DNA from: Jaapia argillacea MUCL 33604
Lineage: Eukaryota > Basidiomycota > Agaricomycetes > Jaapiales > Jaapiaceae
DNA: 28,402 bases
Reading direction: 5' to 3'
NCBI GenBank assembly: GCA_000697665.1
Contig: KL197723.1
Span: 754,854 to 783,255 of the forward strand
Made by a program: the position numbers and the translations under genes. Shown piece after piece: positions 19,600 to 28,402 of this stretch. Numbering within the stretch: the first letter of the stretch is position 1; each line of letters begins with the position of its first letter. The notes beneath the pieces were generated by a model. The model ran no database searches, had not been told where the DNA came from, and worked only from the letters and a program-made list of their open reading frames with translations.

Positions 19600-19902
19600 T
19601 CCTCAGAATGACCAATAAACAACTCCGTCTCTTCTGTACGAGTGCCGTAGGTGTGTAAGAAAGGGTCTACATGATCCATATACGCACCCGTGACGCGAGA
19701 TTTACCACAGCATTGCCGCTTTAGACACTCACTGGTAATCAAGATTAAGGGAGGACGTCCAATTCAATCATTTGGGGGCGAGGGTCATTCTACAAAAGTG
19801 GTGGAGCCCCACGAGGCGCACATATGGATCATATAGACTCTTTCTTACATGCCTACGAGCGCCTATGGCACTCGTCATACAAGAGAGGGCATTCCAAGGA
19901 GA
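19600..19902. repeat. Inverted pair of exon-like sequences
   Basis: The minus strand of about 19600-19695 and the plus strand of about 19806-19902 share TATGGATCAT.TAGAC.CTTTCTTACA and then CCTACG...GCACTCGT...GAGGAGAAAG-like words, with a 12-base insertion in the right arm. Both arms read as related peptides (GAYMDHVDPFLHTY versus GAHMDHIDSFLHAY), so they are inverted copies of a once-coding sequence of unknown family. The spacer is about 110 bp. Confidence 0.65.
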
Positions 19903-20062
19903 AAGTCCAACACGATCAATCCAAGATGGGGTAATGGAGGTACGATTTTATGGAATGCCAGACAGCTGCAGCCTGGAGACATCAGTCGATCGGGCCACAG
20001 GTTCTTTCACCTGTCACACTCGTGTGCGTCACCTGCCATATCAGTCGGTCGATCGAGAAAGG

Positions 20063-20728
20063 CTAACTGGGATCTGCTTCTGCTTGGGTGCAATCGCCGA
20101 TTACTCTACCCTCGACCAATGATTCCAATGACTGACTTGTTGCCTCTCTGGCTCCATCCCATCCATTGCTGACCACTCCCTTCATCGATGAGACTTCACC
20201 TGTCATTTGCTGGCAATCTCTTCCAGCTAAAGCTTCTTCTTCGAGGACATTGACATTATCACAAAATTCAAGGTTACGAAGCTGAGGGCATGAGATGGTG
20301 GGGACATCCCAGAGCTGGTCATAACTGATGCGATTGAATGACCACGAACACGGACGACCATCCCACCACTCCAAGGTTACAAGCTGGGACATGTAGGTAA
20401 CCGCCCTAAGGAAAACCTCTTCGTGTTGTCCATTATCTTCAACACCTCCCTCCTCGATCCTCTTTGGCAACCTTTATGGCGAGTACCCTTCAGTGGCAAC
20501 CCGAAGTATATGGACCTGTCCAGAAAGACGGGCGTTCTCCACCAGGTGGTTCCCTAGGGATTGCGCTTCGAAGGGTGCTCTAATCTCATGGTAGTTGAGG
20601 ACTGAAGGAATGAGGTGTTTGTTGAGGGATCGGCAAGTTAGCGCCAACGAGAGTAGGTCTGAGCAACCATCAATCAAGTCAGTGACTGAATCAATCAGCT
20701 CAAGAGGAAGCAATAAAATAGCAAGCAT
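20063..20728 (-). pseudogene. F-box protein pseudogene (truncated)
   Basis: From ATG 20728 the first 40 residues form an F-box: LLLPLELIDSVTDLI, CSDLLSLALTCRSLN, IPSVLNYHEIRAP. F-boxes bind Skp1 in SCF ubiquitin ligases. The frame stops at TAA 20474-20476 (after ATEGYSP) and continues in the same frame with RLPKRIEEGG, VFLRAVTYMSQLVTLEWW and CPQLRNLEFCDNVNVLEEEAL to 20063. These segments align with the equivalent region of the paralog at 22247-23488, so CAA-to-TAA is the simplest cause of the stop. The C-terminal LRR half is missing. About 60 bp upstream a second short stretch (GLSLPLELVE) in another frame resembles an F-box start and may be a remnant. Confidence 0.75.
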
Positions 20729-20967
20729 GAATCTGATCGGTGTGAAGGTAGTATCGCAGCTGAAGTGAAGGCATTGTTTTCAACCAGCTCAAGCGGCAAA
20801 CTCAGTCCATGTGGTGGCAGGGTCATTTTGTCCACCCGTCCCCTCTCGCAGGTAGCCAGGCTGTAGATTCTCGGTACTTGGTGCATTACAATTCTCAAAG
20901 AACCTCGTGGATCCAATGTCTGTATATTCCAAGTTCACTAACAACCTCTTCCAAGTACGCAGTTTAA

Positions 20968-21160
20968 TCAGCCTTTATTGCCGCTTGCTCGATCCTTCAA
21001 GTTCTCATCCCAAGCCTGGCCTATATCCTTGAGACAATCATACTTCATGCAAATAATATAGAACCTTGCTGGAGAGTCCTCATTGACTTCTTTCCAATTA
21101 TTTTCAGGGTCCTTGTAATCCCAGATGAAGCACGAGACAATATCAATGAGAATGGGTGAT
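20968..21160 (-). pseudogene. C-terminal exon of an unrecognised protein
   Basis: The minus strand reads ILIDIVSCFIWDYKDPENN, WKEVNEDSPARFYIICMKYD and CLKDIGQAWDENLKD to TGA at 20968-20970. It has coding-like composition and a clean stop, but an in-frame TAA precedes it near 21175 and no upstream exon was found. It lies between two F-box pseudogenes. No family assigned. Confidence 0.4.
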
Positions 21161-21244
21161 GGGTTGGAAGGTTATGCAGAGGGAATAACGAGAATATCGG
21201 CCTACCTGACGCCGTCATATTCAATGCCTCAGAGCACAAGTTTT

Positions 21245-22010
21245 TCAACTTGTTGGATGAAACTCGTGTACTAATAATTGAAGCAAATTCCAGTCTCGGT
21301 TATCAGTGCACAAATGAGATACAGCAAGGAAAGTTCTAACCAGTTCTTCGAGGACCGTGCAGTCGTCCTGGCTCAGATACACAAAGATAGAGTCACCAAA
21401 TGTGAAACCTTCAATGCACTCTGTGATGCGTCCCCAGGACTTTCACCACACGGATGTCCAAACTACGGGAAAAAGGTTGGACAAGTAGGCTCAAAGGCGA
21501 AGGATATGATGGTGGAGGTGGGTGCGAAGAACCTCATCAATCCCATAGGAGTAAGGCAAGAACATTCCCTGAAAGCCCAAGAGGAACTCCGACGCCTTCG
21601 CCTCCCTCCAAGCGACCCAATCAATTGGACAGTCTCAATGGGATGGGATACTGGGAATGAACTTGGGTGCAGGAGTAGTACTTTCGAAAGGGAGAAGGGG
21701 GTGAGTGGATGAACTGAGGGAGAAAAGTAATGGCTAAAAGACATTATGTTCGAAGTCAGGACGTAAATGCCTATCCTACCTCTGCTCAGGCTGTACGCCA
21801 GTCAATGCAAGCCCAACTCTTCAAGTTCATCAAAAGGAGGTCATATTCAACCTTGCCATCGAATACAATTCGGTCTCAAATTCCTCATCGTTGCTTCACT
21901 CCTGTCCAAAATCCAGATGGAGGAATGGGTGGGGTGTGTTGGGAACAATGCTTGGTTCTTCTGAGGGATACGAGTTTGGAAGCTGTGAATAAACTGAATG
22001 GAGTTGGAAA
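21245..22010. repeat. Diverged direct duplicate of 11300-12300
   Basis: Second copy of the block described at 11300. Blocks are collinear and the similarity is strongest over 21640-22000. The plus strand has a 144-codon open frame (21278-21712) without a recognisable domain, and it is not conserved in the other copy, so it is not called as a gene. Confidence 0.7.
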
Positions 22011-22246
22011 GTAGATGAAGATACGACAATGAAGTCACGCCACTGCAAGGATTGGCACTCAATGGGCAAAGGACCAGTGGTTGGGTAAAGCAACCCAGTG
22101 ATTCTAGTCTGGAAGAGGATATACATGGGTTTAAATTGTTCAAACTTTGGTCTTCGGTGTCCAAAGACTGTACCTTCAGACCTCCATCCCTTCAGTGGCC
22201 ATCCTTGGGGCTCTCACTTTCCTAGTCCCAGTAATCTACTCCTGCA

Positions 22247-23488
22247 TTATCTCCACACTACCGCCGAAGGCACCCCCAAGCGCGTAGTCGACCGTATTGA
22301 GACTCCAGGCAATACTCTCCTGATAGCGTCCTCACAGTCGCGTGACGACGTCCAACAAAGCCAAAAGATGTCAAGGGTTTGCAACGTGCCAGAAACAGCC
22401 TGGAAAACCTCCAGCACACCATCCCTATCCCTAATGCGTTCGTACAATTCCACATCTAGTGCGTGAAGGGGCGGTCTGACGAGACATATGTCTTTCCAGG
22501 ATGAACCCTGGCAGCAAAGGCATTGGAGATGTGGTAGATCCCCCTCTACCAAAAGATCCAGAGGGTGTTTGTCGTTGATCTCGAGATCCTTGATGGATTT
22601 GTTACAGTGAAGGAAGAGGTAGAGTGTGTTTGGATCATCAAATGTGACTCTTGTGAGCTCCAGGATATGAAGGTATGGAAGATAAAGGTCGGCGAATTCG
22701 GTGCCCAGAGACATGGCACCTGAAGAGTTGCCTGGCTGGATAGAATAGATCAAGTGAACGGTGTGCAAGAACTGATTGGCTGACAAGAAGCCAAGAACGT
22801 AGGGCGTTTTGATGTTCGTGGCGTGAGCAGTTGGGATGAGCGGGTAGCAAAAGTATTGTGCACTTTGAATTTTGGAGAGCTGTGAGGGTCATTGTTAGCT
22901 ACGACATACGTATGATTGGGGGAACTCTCATCTCATACAGAAGCATTCTGCTCCATCAGCACCTCCTCAGTTTCATCCTCTATATATTGCGAGATATTGA
23001 GGCATGTGAGCCTGGAACATGCTTGGTGGAGAACATCGCCCAGGTTGTCGAAGATCTTGAAAGTGAGCAGCAAGGTGAGGTGTGTGAGGTTATGCATCCA
23101 TCTCAGCACTTCAATAAATAACTCTTTGACAATCTCCTGGCCACCTCCACGTCTAAATCATGCCCAAAATTCCACATCATGCTTGAACAACACTACCATA
23201 TCATCTGGTATCAGCAGGATCGCAGCAAGATCTCTTGGAAGCCTTTCAACATCATCCCCTGTGCAAAGGCGCAACCGGTGGACGTTAAGGGCCAAGTGGC
23301 GGTTCAGCGCAAGGTGCATCCAAATAGATATTGTATCCATGCACGTGGAGCTCTCGATAGTCCAAAACGGAGGGTATGGGGTGGGTTGCAAGAAATCGAC
23401 ATGTCATGGTGAGTGACAGGACATCTGAGTGTTCGTCCATGGCGTCCATGACTGCATCGACGATATCGAGTGGGATGGATCCCAGCAT
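22247..23488 (-). pseudogene. F-box/LRR protein pseudogene
   Basis: The minus-strand ATG at 23488 opens an F-box (LGSIPLDIVDAVMDAMDEHS, VLSLTMTCRFL, IPSVLDYREL). A one-base frameshift near 23335-23345 is needed to reach IWMHLALNRHLALNVHRLRL and LPRDLAAILLIPDD. TGA at 23158-23160 (after HDVEFWA) interrupts the frame, which continues with VKELFIEVLRWMHNLTHLTL and LTCLNISQYIEDETEEVL to 22939. An intron at 22880-22938 (59 bp) leads to the LRR exon 22879-22247 (YLHILELTRVTF, FLHCNKSIKDLEI, VEGDLPHLQCL, VFQAVSGTLQTLDI), ending in a normal stop. Length without the lesions is about 390 residues. A second GT...AG pair at 23501-23553 would be a 5'-leader intron. Its role would be an SCF substrate receptor; as read here it is broken. 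It is the most complete of three paralogs in the window. Confidence 0.8.
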
Positions 23489-24710
23489 TGGTGAAGAAAT
23501 CTGAGTACTAGAGTAGGTAGAGGTGAATGACACCAGGGAAACTGAGAACTTACCATGAGGCTCAACTGAGGCTCTGAGCAGGACAGATGTGACACATTGT
23601 GTCTCCAACTTGCACCAGCGTTCGACCATCATCTCAGCTTCGTCCTCTTTGTTTGTGTTCATTGCTTTCTCTTCCACCCCCAGCACACACATATCACCAA
23701 CTATAATCTCTTACTCAATCCTCGCAGGAAGATGAACATTGTAAGAGCACATCCCCATTGAACCCCTCGACCAAATATTCCGCTCAACTTCTCAATCAGC
23801 CCAGCTGTCCTTCTGCGGTCTCCAAAACTCACATCAGATGAACCTTCATCCTTCATATCCTAAAAACATGCACAAGGACTCACCGCCATCCATTCTTGTA
23901 TCGAGTTGCAGTCTCCTTCATCCCTGCCTGGAAAGCCTCTGATACGTCCTTATTATTGGGCCCTCCTTCGAACGCCGGACATGTAGAAGAAGTGGTGCAA
24001 GCTCTGATGAAGAGCGGCGAAGGTGTGTGAGATGGTAACTTTGCTCGAAGTGGATGGATTGGTTGGAGATGATTTTGGTTGGGTTGGCGTGTGTTAAGGT
24101 ATTAGGGATGCATGATGTTACCGAAGAGGGTATTGGTGATTCTACCAGGAAGGTATGTTTCTCTTATCGTCGTACTCTCACGTTGGGTGGTGTCACTGAG
24201 ATGGTCTAGTATTACCTCCGAGTGCTCGAAACAGTCCTTCTTTCTGTGATCCAAAGCTCTCGAAATGGTATACGTAACCTGCAACCCCGCCGTTTACAAT
24301 GAGCGTTGCATATTGATCTGCAGTGTCAGTTTTGTCAAAAATCTGCTTTGTTAGCAAAAAATGCTATATAAGGAGAGGTCACGCGTGGTTTCGTGGGATA
24401 GTTGCTATATGTGGGAATTTTCCAGCAAGCCAAACGTCGCTGCGCGGAATCGATACTGCACATTATTATGCAACGCACTGTAACATGGCTATGCTCAGCA
24501 GGGATTTAGACACTACAAGGATCTGGGGCGGGTTTGTTTTTGCACTTATCGCAAATCACGTTTCTTGGTACGTTCCCCCTCCCCACTTTCCATCTCTCCT
24601 GCCTCTCCCCGAGCCTTGTCACTTGCTCACCTGTCATCTTAGGTCCTATAACATCATGCCAGCTCCAACAGACCCTCCAGTTTCCAATGGGAGATGATGA
24701 GAGCATCGTA
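23489..24710. other. No firm gene; 5' flank of F-box pseudogene and unassigned DNA
   Basis: On the minus strand at about 23983-23886 there is a coding-like stretch (CPAFEGGPNNKDVSEAFQ, then MKETATRYKNGW) followed by GTGAGT, possibly an exon of an unidentified gene. On the plus strand TATATAAGG at about 24365 could be a TATA box, but the open frames after it (24323-24697) have no recognised domain. Confidence 0.35.
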
Positions 24711-24724
24711 CCGTGGTCGGTGTC

Positions 24725-24752
24725 GGGGGTGGTAGGGAGGGGGGTGGGGGTA
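24725..24752 (+). other. G-quadruplex-type G-run cluster
   Basis: Four or more runs of three to six G separated by one to five bases (GGGGGTGGTAGGG, AGGGGGGTGGGGG). More G-runs follow to 24835. This meets the usual sequence rule for a G-quadruplex; formation in vivo is not shown. Confidence 0.6.
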
Positions 24753-25344
24753 TCAGAGCTGATTGGGGTTGTGGGGAGGGCTTTGGTTTTGGTTGTTCAG
24801 AGGGAGGGGGGTGTAGGTGTAGGTGGATGGGGGGAAGATAGAGATGGAGGGGAACACAGAGCGTTTAGGGGAGAGGACGATGTGAAATGATGGAGATGGA
24901 GGGTGAAGGAGAGGAAGTTGACGAGATTTTATGTGAAGAAGATGGGCCTGAACACGAAGCAGATGCAGCTGAAAATGATGCGATTGAGTGATTGGATGAC
25001 CAGGATGATACAAGGTTCCTGGGTTGGGTGCTGAAGAAAGGGGGGGAGCATTGTAAGACAGCGTGGTTTGCGAGGGGGTGATCAGTGGAGATACTGGTGC
25101 TGCTAATGGATTGGATTCGAAATTGGAGGTGGGAGAATGTCACTTGTGTAATATGGAACGCCAATTGAGCACCGATGGGTTACCAACCAAATTACTCAGT
25201 GATGACTCCTACTTGGGCCTCTGATCTTCAAACCACATGTGTTGCGTCAATTTCACACTGCTTCGATGCTGTTGTGGCAAGGGAATAACCTGGGCACGCG
25301 ACACTAGCCAGAATAGGTAGTCTTCACACGAATGAAAGAACTGG
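24753..25344. other. No recognised gene; purine-rich strand
   Basis: The plus strand at 24753-25100 is G/A-rich, so the minus strand shows long Ser/Pro/His-rich open frames that reflect composition rather than a gene. Nothing else noted up to the LTR. Confidence 0.4.
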
Positions 25345-25604
25345 TGTAAGCTCTCTCTGTTCACAGTAGACTAAGGAACTCGAGTATACAACACAGTATG
25401 TACTTTATACACATAGCATAGGGTTGTGGGCATAGATGATAGATAAAGGAGCCCCACATGGTCCATAAGGCATAAGGAGCAACTGAATAGAGATATCGAG
25501 TAAAACAGTGTTTCAGCCACTTGAGACGGATTAGGAAGGTGCAGAGTCGGTAAGGAATGTGGGGTCAGGACGGGTTCTGGTAGGGACCGGACATGTTCAC
25601 GACA
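25345..25604 (-). repeat. Candidate 3' LTR of the gypsy element
   Basis: On the minus strand the segment begins TGTCGTGAACATGTCC directly after a purine-rich tract (GGGAGGGCGTA) and ends GAGAGAGCTTACA, giving TG...CA ends and 260 bp. It contains TATAAAGTACATACTGTG, a possible core promoter. Without a second LTR the ends are unconfirmed. Confidence 0.45.
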
Positions 25605-25764
25605 TACGCCCTCCCATGCACAACGAATGAGTGATGAGGAATGCATGGACCAAGTCGAATACGAGTGAAAAAATATTTTTGGATTTTTCGAGGTATGGGT
25701 ATCAGATATGGGTATCAAGTATGGTCGGATGTGATGATGCACCGAAAATTAAGCAGATAGGAAT

Positions 25765-27486
25765 TCAAACGGATGGAGGAGTGGATGATGATGATGATGC
25801 CTGGGTAGATGAGCCTGAAGCGGAAGGGGGAGTGGTAGGAGGTCGTGCGCCTGATTTCCCAGCCGCTGCCCTCGTCCTCTGTTTCTCCGCTCTCCTCTTC
25901 CTCTTCCAGGCTATCGATTCCTCATTGATTAGGTTCTCCTGTCCGTCCTCGTCGACCGAGATAGCGTTGCTCACATCAGGATCACCTATTTCTATGTCCT
26001 CCTCATCCAATTCCTTTCCCTTTCCTTTTCCGGTAACCGCATCATCACTGATCAAATTAACCTTTGCCTTCTTCTTCTTATTCTTCTTCTTTTTCCTTTT
26101 CTGTCCAACTTCCTGCACAGCCACCCCCGCATCATCCTCCTCAACCTTCCTCTTCTTCGACAAGCCAGCCACCTTCCTCTCCTCCTTCTCCCCCTGCCAC
26201 TTTGCCTCTCTATCCTCCTTCTTGATATAATGCTTCAATAACCGTCCTTCGTAATCCCTCAAGAGTGCCATCTCAGGTGAAACACATGGAGCCGGAGTAG
26301 TAGGAGTGGGTGTCGGAGCAGGAGGGGGTTGGTGATGGAGTGCGGGGACTCGAGAGACGTTGATAATGTCGGAGAGGATGGGGGTGGGGCCATGGATGTG
26401 TACTTTAGCAGTAGCGACATCGAGAGTAGAGAATTTGCTGGGGAAATCAAGTCGATTGTAAATTTCCACCCAGTTAAGATAGGATGCCGGAAGGACAAGA
26501 CCATCCGCAGTGACTTCTCCCAATCTGAGCATGCCGTCAAACTTGACAAAGCCCTTGATCATTATGGGGTGGAAGACAAGTGAGAAGTTATCCTGAGCGT
26601 GGACAGTAACGAACTGAGATCCGGAAACATAGTACTCCTCCTCAGTAGGAGGGGCCATAATTAGCCAGAGGGCAAGGGTATCGAAATTAGGGAGGGGGGA
26701 ATGAATATCCCCTTCCCCCGAACTTATTAACACCTCCGAATCGATTGAAACTGACCCCAGAAATATTTGGGGGTCAGTATTCAGGGGGGTACCCTTCCCA
26801 ATAGGTAGATCCCAAATTTTGTCGATCCCTAAGACCTCAAAATAAACGTCCAAGGCCTTCAGGCCATCGACTCAGGAGTATGGCATCCAGGAGACATCTC
26901 CAGACTTCCAGAGAACCTCAAAAATCGCTTTGGACTTCGATCCAGCGTGAGATAAAATCTTATCAGTAGCCCACTCAACTGATTGAGCCTCCGGATTAAT
27001 TATCTGAGCATCTAATCACCCAGGAAACAGTCGATCGTCGTTGGGATGAAAAACTCAGAGGAGGGACGCGTGGAAAATGTCGTGAACTCCTCTTTGTTTC
27101 AGATCCGAGGACAAATCGATCTTGTACGAATTATTCCTGAAGTCCTTAGTGATCCTATAGGGACCAATCCACTTAGGTACTAATTTCCTAGCTAGCCCCT
27201 TCGGGTAGGAAATATTCTTAGTGGACAAATAAACGAAGTCCTGCTCCTGGAAGGGAGAGGGCCATTGCTTTCTATTAGCTCCCTGAGTCTGCTTAACCCG
27301 GGCAGAGATAATACTATCATGTGCACCCATAATTGCCAGCTTCATTCGCTGGGCAAAAGTACGGATGCCAGGGTATTCAGCAGGACCAGGATCCTGCCAG
27401 TCAATTGCTCTAGGCATGCATTGTGGGGAACCCAATCCGCCTACTAACGGAATCGCACCATTATACCATTTCAACTGTAACTCCAT
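25765..27486 (-). pseudogene. Gypsy pol C terminus: integrase end, chromodomain-like module, basic tail
   Basis: Integrase C-terminal domain at 27486-27058: AHDSIISARVKQTQGANRK, DFVYLSTKNISYPKGLARKL, VPKWIGPYRI, LKQRGVHDIFHASLL. This part joins new cDNA to host DNA. TGA codons at 27055, 27016 and 26872 follow, each where CGA (Arg) fits. Between them is a chromodomain-like segment (VEWATDKILSHAG, FEVLWKSGDVSWMPYS). From 26871 to 25765 the frame is open for about 365 codons: a segment of unknown fold (SYLNWVEIYNRLDFPSKF), a Pro/Thr linker, two nuclear-localisation-like clusters (SKKRKVEEDD, KRKKKKNKKKKAKV), acidic stretches and a Ser/Thr-rich end. The tail could be one protein with the integrase or a separate product starting near IMAPPTEEEYY; the first is favoured because the frame is shared. 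Nonfunctional as read. Confidence 0.78.
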
Positions 27487-27489
27487 CAG

Positions 27490-28402
27490 GTCGAGCAGAC
27501 AGCATCCCTCTCTTCAGATCGAATCGAACTTGCTAGTTCCATACAGTTTCAGACCCGACATCCCATTCCCTCACTCCTGACAACCACACAGCACTCAGTC
27601 CCATCCCAAATGAAACTCGACTCTCAGTAATTCGCTCCCTCGTCGTTCCGAACTCGGAAATATCCAAACGTCCGAAGGCACGCCCAATTCTCCTAACGAT
27701 TCGATTGTATTCCGGATAACGTCGGATTTTCCTATCCGCTCCAACTCCGAGATTCCTCCCGAGACCAGATGTCCACCATTTCGCCTCCACGTTGCTCAGT
27801 ATCGGGATTTCCGATGTTCTACGATTAGGACTGTATTCGACCCGACGATACGATTCCGATGCACCCGATGCAAACGTTCATAGGAGTCCGGAACATCGGA
27901 ATTCGACTCAAGACTAGTTGTTCACCATCTCGCCTCCATGTCATTCAGTATTGGGAATTCCGACGTTATCAAGTTAGGACCGTATTCGTCCCGACGATAC
28001 AACTCCGATGCACCCGATGCGAACATTCCTAGGACTCCGAGACACCCGATTCGACTCAGATCTCCTCTTTCACCACCTTGGACTTACGACCTTGCACGTC
28101 CCTGGAATCTCGACAATCTTATCAGGAAGTTCTTTATCTCGATGATCCGAGTCCCCGATACACTGCCACATCGCGTTCCGATGATCTGATACTCCGGGAT
28201 TTACAAAGCACTTACATCACTCTCCACACCATCGCTTATCAACTTCTCCACCTCATGTCTGTGCTCTTGCACTGAGTCCTCGATCAGGAAGATATGTGCT
28301 TTAGGTTTCCAAGATTAACTACTATAGATCCTGCTCATCCTGAGGCTTCTGTGCACTTCCCCTTTCGGTCCGATACACCTCTGATAGGACTTCACTCGCT
28401 TC
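27490..28402. repeat. CpG-rich block with ~149-bp tandem repeat
   Basis: Two clear units start near 27769 and 27918 and share CACCAT.TCGCCTCCA, CAGTAT.GG, GTATTCG.CCCGACGATAC, CCGATGCACCCGATGC and TTCGACTCA. A weaker related unit precedes at about 27640-27768, and sequence after 28066 is less similar. CpG is frequent (about six to eight per 60 bases in many lines), whereas most lines to the left have zero to two. Open frames on both strands have no recognisable domain. It abuts the truncated gypsy integrase, so it is probably a separate, younger insertion or rearrangement; its type is unknown. Confidence 0.6.

Larger units (their letters stand above)
25345..27486 (-). mobile_element. Ty3/gypsy retrotransposon, 3' portion, truncated
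   Basis: Minus-strand order: end of integrase, chromodomain-like module, long C-terminal tail, stop at 25765, purine tract, then a candidate 3' LTR. Protease, reverse transcriptase, RNase H and the integrase core are absent; the coding sequence ends abruptly near 27487 against a CpG-rich block of different character. No 5' LTR is in the window. Confidence 0.75.

Noticed and set aside
21278-21712. 144-codon plus-strand open frame as a gene
   Set aside because: It lies inside a duplicated block and is not preserved in the copy at 11300-12300; no domain is visible.
24753-25164. Overlapping Ser/Pro/His-rich open frames on the minus strand
   Set aside because: They reflect strong purine/pyrimidine strand bias. 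No domain, no consistent start, and overlapping frames are equally open.
25631-26230. 199-codon plus-strand open frame rich in Ser and Phe
   Set aside because: It is the antisense of the lysine- and serine-rich gypsy tail; its Phe/Leu runs are complements of lysine codons.

Overview
The window looks like a repeat-rich, largely decayed stretch of a filamentous fungal genome, most likely a mushroom-forming basidiomycete (Agaricomycetes). The grounds are short introns of about 50-65 bp with GT...AG ends, several F-box/LRR paralogs of the type expanded in Agaricomycetes, a Ty3/gypsy polyprotein end with a chromodomain-like fold, a Tc1-type transposase with spliced exons, and no bacterial gene organisation. 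No rRNA, tRNA or CRISPR array was seen. All gene models below come from reading the sequence by eye.

Layout. Positions 1-2530 hold three neighbouring tandem arrays with periods near 160, 149 and 171 bp. Positions 2550-4644 are a broken major facilitator superfamily (MFS) transporter gene. Positions 5459-6259 are an open gene for a protein made of 57-residue repeats. Positions 6260-9100 are mostly unassigned, with a stray copy of a transposon end at 7220 and a broken multi-exon gene of unknown family on the minus strand. Positions 9279-10530 carry an F-box-type LRR fragment, with two apparent insertions that have microsatellite tails. Positions 11300-12300 are a diverged duplicate of 21245-22010.

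The centrepiece is 12.4-17.3 kb, apparently a 4.9-kb DNA transposon. Inverted repeats of about 380 bp enclose a decayed Tc1-type DDE transposase (plus strand) and a convergent second gene (minus strand). The second gene encodes a Pro/Gln-rich N terminus, a region resembling a PB1/ubiquitin-like fold, and a SAM-like C-terminal domain. A small MITE sits inside the left inverted repeat.

Right of it lie a 228-bp tandem array (17.3-18.4 kb), a gene for an uncharacterised protein with a QCYWF motif (18398-19326), an inverted pair of exon-like sequences (19.6-19.9 kb), and two F-box pseudogenes (20.06-20.73 and 22.25-23.49 kb). The 3' end of a Ty3/gypsy element lies on the minus strand (25345-27486). 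A CpG-rich block with its own tandem repeat fills 27490-28402.

The unifying feature is decay by C-to-T change. In at least five unrelated genes the in-frame stops are TGA where CGA (Arg) is expected, or TAG/TGA where TGG (Trp) is expected. This fits methylation-linked deamination or a RIP-like process. The CpG-rich right end has escaped it, so it is probably a younger arrival. The genes do not form a pathway; the window is best read as heterochromatin-like accessory DNA built by repeat expansion, transposition and F-box gene birth and death.
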